From an uncultured Bacilli bacterium (GTDB taxonomy: Bacteria > Bacillota_I > Bacilli_A > RF39 > UBA660): a stretch of 52,567 nt of DNA. The notes beneath the pieces are model-generated. The model ran no database searches and had not been told where the DNA came from. It was given only the letters and a program-made list of their open reading frames with translations. Where the stretch lies: positions 1 to 52,567 of the forward strand of contig CALVJW010000007.1 of the NCBI GenBank assembly GCA_944332435.1, given 5' to 3'. A program made the translations under genes and the position numbers. Positions 50,565-52,567 of this stretch are shown piece by piece (the first letter of the stretch is position 1; every line of letters starts with the position of its first letter).

Positions 50565-51296
50565 CTATGGTTTTTTATAATCGATAATATATTTTATTTT
50601 TCCTGTTTCTTTTTCAATATCATAAGTAGGAATAATAGAAGTAATAAGTCCATATTTATTGGTAAAAGTAATTCGATAGCGGAAGTAATCTTTTCGCGGG
50701 TTTAATCGAATCATCATTGATTTTTCAATGTTAATTTTATTGGTTTGATAGATTAAATCAATATCTTGGTAAGTAGACCCATGTTGTTCTACTTTATGAA
50801 TTTTTAAATCTGTAATTGGAAACTTAAATTTTAACTGAAAATACTCATTTACATGATCAATTTTTATAATTGTATCTGTACTTTTTTCTTTATAATTAGT
50901 AACATATTTTATTTGATAAAAATCTTTGTTTTGATATTTTTTTTGTAATTTTTTAAGTTCGTCAACAAATTTTTTGTTGCTTTTTTTATTGCGAGAATAA
51001 TAGTATTTATTTCCGTCTTGCAATTTTAACTCATAGTCAGGAGACATAGAAAAGTAATATAATTTATCCTTTGTTGTAATTGTTAGAATCGGTGTAAAAT
51101 TAGAATTTACTTTTCTTTTTGAGAAATGTATTTTTTTAAAAAAGGGTAGGATGCTATCATAATCTTCTTTTAATATAGCTGTATTGTGATATGTGATATT
51201 AATAATTTCTTTTTTGTTTAATGATAAATTATTACTGCAACCAGTTATTATAGCAAGAAAAATGAGAATAAATAGGTATGTAAAATGTTTCTTCAT
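50565..51296 (-). CDS. Putative lipoprotein of unknown function
   Basis: The N-terminus is a lipoprotein signal peptide ending in the lipobox A-I-I-T-G-C (cysteine at about residue 20), so the protein should be anchored on the outer face of the membrane. The mature part, about 220 residues, is Lys/Tyr-rich with alternating pattern of beta strands, and no family that I recognise. The second of two adjacent ATGs (51296) is chosen because GAGGTGAT then lies 3 bases away, the usual spacing in this genome. It lies between ddl and the cotJ genes on the same strand. Confidence 0.7.
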   Translation of the reverse strand: MKKHFTYLFILIFLAIITGCSNNLSLNKKEIINITYHNTAILKEDYDSILPFFKKIHFSKRKVNSNFTPILTITTKDKLYYFSMSPDYELKLQDGNKYYYSRNKKSNKKFVDELKKLQKKYQNKDFYQIKYVTNYKEKSTDTIIKIDHVNEYFQLKFKFPITDLKIHKVEQHGSTYQDIDLIYQTNKINIEKSMMIRLNPRKDYFRYRITFTNKYGLITSIIPTYDIEKETGKIKYIIDYKKP

Positions 51297-51356
51297 CATA
51301 TCACCTCATAGTATATTATGGGGATAATAAAAGAAAAAAATACTTATGAAAAGTAT

Positions 51357-51914
51357 TTATTTCAGATTTTCTAAATAATAATTTCTAAGTTCTTTAAATC
51401 TTTGATAGTGAATAATTTCTCTTTGTCGTAAAAAGGCAAGGGGCGCTAAAATATCGGGGTCGTTTGTTAAATCCATAAGGTGTTCATAAGTGTCTCTTGC
51501 TCTTTGCTCAGCAGCCATATCACTTTCTAAGTTTGAAATAGCATTTCCACTTGTTTTTATATAGGACATAGAAAATGGAACACCGTTAGCATCAGATGGA
51601 AATAAATCATGACCAAATTGAGCATAATTAGCTCCTAAACCATTTTCTTCTAATTCTTCTATTGTCGCATCTTTTGTTAATTGATAAAGCATACTAGATA
51701 TAATTTCTACGTGTGCTAGTTCTTCTGTTCCAATATCAGTAAGTAATGCTTTTCCTCGGTCATCAGGCATAGTATAACGTTGATTAAAATATTGCCATGA
51801 AGCTGCTAATTCCCCGGCTGGTCCACCATATTGCGTTACAATATATTTAGCCATTTTAACATTTTTTCTTCTGATGTTAACGGGATATTGTAATTTTTTT
51901 TCATATACCCACAT
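51357..51914 (-). CDS. cotJC: Spore coat protein CotJC (manganese catalase family)
   Basis: CotJC is an inner-coat protein of the di-manganese catalase family. The 185 residues begin MWVYEKKLQYPV and have ELAASWQYFNQRYTMPDDRGKALLTDIGTEELAHVE, in which the Glu/His pattern supplies metal ligands, and later MAAEQRARDTYEHL and LRQREIIHYQRFKE with the remaining ligands. The order cotJAB-cotJC matches B. subtilis cotJABC, an operon made in the mother cell. AAGGAGTT precedes the start. Confidence 0.93.
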   Translation of the reverse strand: MWVYEKKLQYPVNIRRKNVKMAKYIVTQYGGPAGELAASWQYFNQRYTMPDDRGKALLTDIGTEELAHVEIISSMLYQLTKDATIEELEENGLGANYAQFGHDLFPSDANGVPFSMSYIKTSGNAISNLESDMAAEQRARDTYEHLMDLTNDPDILAPLAFLRQREIIHYQRFKELRNYYLENLK

Positions 51915-51929
51915 AGTCTAACTCCTTTC

Positions 51930-52391
51930 TTAATTTTCCCATGGCCATGGTAATGAATTCCAACTCCATGGACATTTGTTTGTTGCATTACTCGTTACAT
52001 AAAGAGGCCCAAAATGATTTTCATATTCTTTGATAGCGCGCTCTGCCTCAGTACGATAATGATTATATAGTTGAATCATTGCATGGTCATCTGGAAAATT
52101 ATCCAAGTATAAATTAATATCATGAGCAGCAAATGATAAAGCATCTACATAAGTAAGTAGTTGTGCTTGCTCATTCATTGGTTCTACATCAAATGGCTTA
52201 GAAACTTTATATTGGTTATATAAATCGGGAAACATATTTCCACGAATAAATCCTTCATAAGCTTCATATAAATCCTCAGGTCTTTCTTTTGGCGTATACA
52301 TACATTTATTGAAGTTCATATTATGATTTGGATTAGGATTCGTATTAGGTTGGTTAAAATAATTTTGATAATTCATTATTTTTTGATTCAT
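51930..52391 (-). CDS. cotJB: CotJA-CotJB fusion spore coat protein
   Basis: With ATG 52391 (behind AAGGAGGG) the protein has 153 residues. Residues 1-35 are Asn/Pro-rich. Residues about 40-73 (DLYEAYEGFIRGNMFPDL) resemble the CotJA core of a repeated PEEALRRGTLFPEL type. Residues 80-153 are CotJB, with LTYVDALSFAAHDINLYLDNFPDD and the Trp-rich end WSWNSLPWPWEN. In B. subtilis CotJA and CotJB are separate proteins; here they are one frame with no stop or ribosome binding site between them. It is followed by cotJC after 15 bases. Confidence 0.82.
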   Translation of the reverse strand: MNQKIMNYQNYFNQPNTNPNPNHNMNFNKCMYTPKERPEDLYEAYEGFIRGNMFPDLYNQYKVSKPFDVEPMNEQAQLLTYVDALSFAAHDINLYLDNFPDDHAMIQLYNHYRTEAERAIKEYENHFGPLYVTSNATNKCPWSWNSLPWPWEN

Positions 52392-52409
52392 ATTACCCTC
52401 CTTCAACAG

Positions 52410-52440
52410 TATAGTATGAGATTAGAAAAAAGTGGTATGG
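52410..52440 (-). promoter_or_regulatory. Candidate mother-cell (sigma-E/sigma-K) promoter of cotJ
   Basis: On the minus strand CATACTATA (52418-52410) matches sigma-K (CATAnnnTA) and nearly sigma-E (CATACAnT) -10 boxes. CCATACC (52440-52434) lies 15 bases upstream as a possible -35. It is 6 bases before the AAGGAGGG ribosome binding site. Confidence 0.5.
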
Positions 52441-52567
52441 GTAATAGACTAGATTATTTTTAGAAAAAATAGGACAATTTCATAGGAATATCGTGAATTT
52501 TTAGACTAAATGCAGGTTTATGAAGAAACAATTAATTTACAAGACTTATTGCTGCTTTAGAATATAA

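Noticed and set aside
1-52567. TGA read as tryptophan (Mollicutes code)
   Set aside because: Several clear genes end in TGA at the expected family length, and Trp is encoded by TGG.

Overview
The window is AT-rich DNA from a spore-forming, low-GC Bacillota chromosome, starting at the replication-origin side. It opens with the classic block that lies left of oriC in Bacillus (rpmH-rnpA-yidC-khpB-mnmE-mnmG-rsmG-noc). It then follows, in collapsed form, the gene order of the B. subtilis chromosome arm that ends at the origin. TGA is used as an ordinary stop (for example rnpA, walJ, lgt) and TGG encodes Trp, so this is not a code-4 mycoplasma. Sporulation genes (spoIIR, spoIID, spoIIQ, spoIIID, cotJ), a full cell-wall set and reduced intergenic space suggest a compact gut-type member of the Bacilli near the Mollicutes/Erysipelotrichia (for example the RF39-like groups). 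The taxonomic placement is inference.

Layout. 1-9841: ribosome, RNase P, membrane insertion, tRNA modification and the Noc-like nucleoid protein. 9842-10569: a decayed gene. 10570-15553: uvrB, a radical SAM protein, yvlD, lgt, trxB. 15723-18382: yvcK-whiA and an unknown gene. 18495-23947: a six-gene operon (GdpP-like phosphodiesterase, rplI, dnaB, an M23 endopeptidase, walJ, rlmH). 23999-29946: spoIIR, mntP, fba, murA, an SGNH-like protein, a BAX inhibitor family protein, rpmE and an unknown gene. 29957-33704, minus strand: three tandem FemABX-type peptidoglycan-bridge enzymes. 33891-37580: rpiB, DUF1146, spoIID, spoIIQ, spoIIID, mbl. 37799-43564: a PP2C-like phosphatase, tagO, a DUF421 protein, a Nudix hydrolase, a membrane nuclease and an unknown gene. 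43631-49547: typA, an XRE regulator, two dehydrogenases and an ABC-F ATPase. 49525-52391, minus strand: ddl, a lipoprotein, cotJC and a fused cotJA-cotJB.

The genes combine into a few themes: translation and RNA processing at the origin; cell-wall synthesis and shape (murA, ddl, tagO, mbl, lgt, Fem enzymes, M23 peptidase, walJ); and the spore programme (spoIIR signalling from the forespore, SpoIID/SpoIIQ in engulfment, SpoIIID as mother-cell regulator, CotJ in the coat). No CRISPR array, prophage, intact insertion sequence, rRNA or tRNA gene was seen.

I did not find a clear-cut new multi-gene system. The most unusual signals are: paired operator-like repeats in the noc promoter and an internal ribosome binding site in noc; an RNA hairpin that would hide the spoIIR ribosome binding site only in read-through transcripts; a GdpP reduced to its DHH/DHHA1 domains; a CotJA-CotJB fusion; a triple fem operon; and widespread very short distances between -10 boxes and ribosome binding sites.
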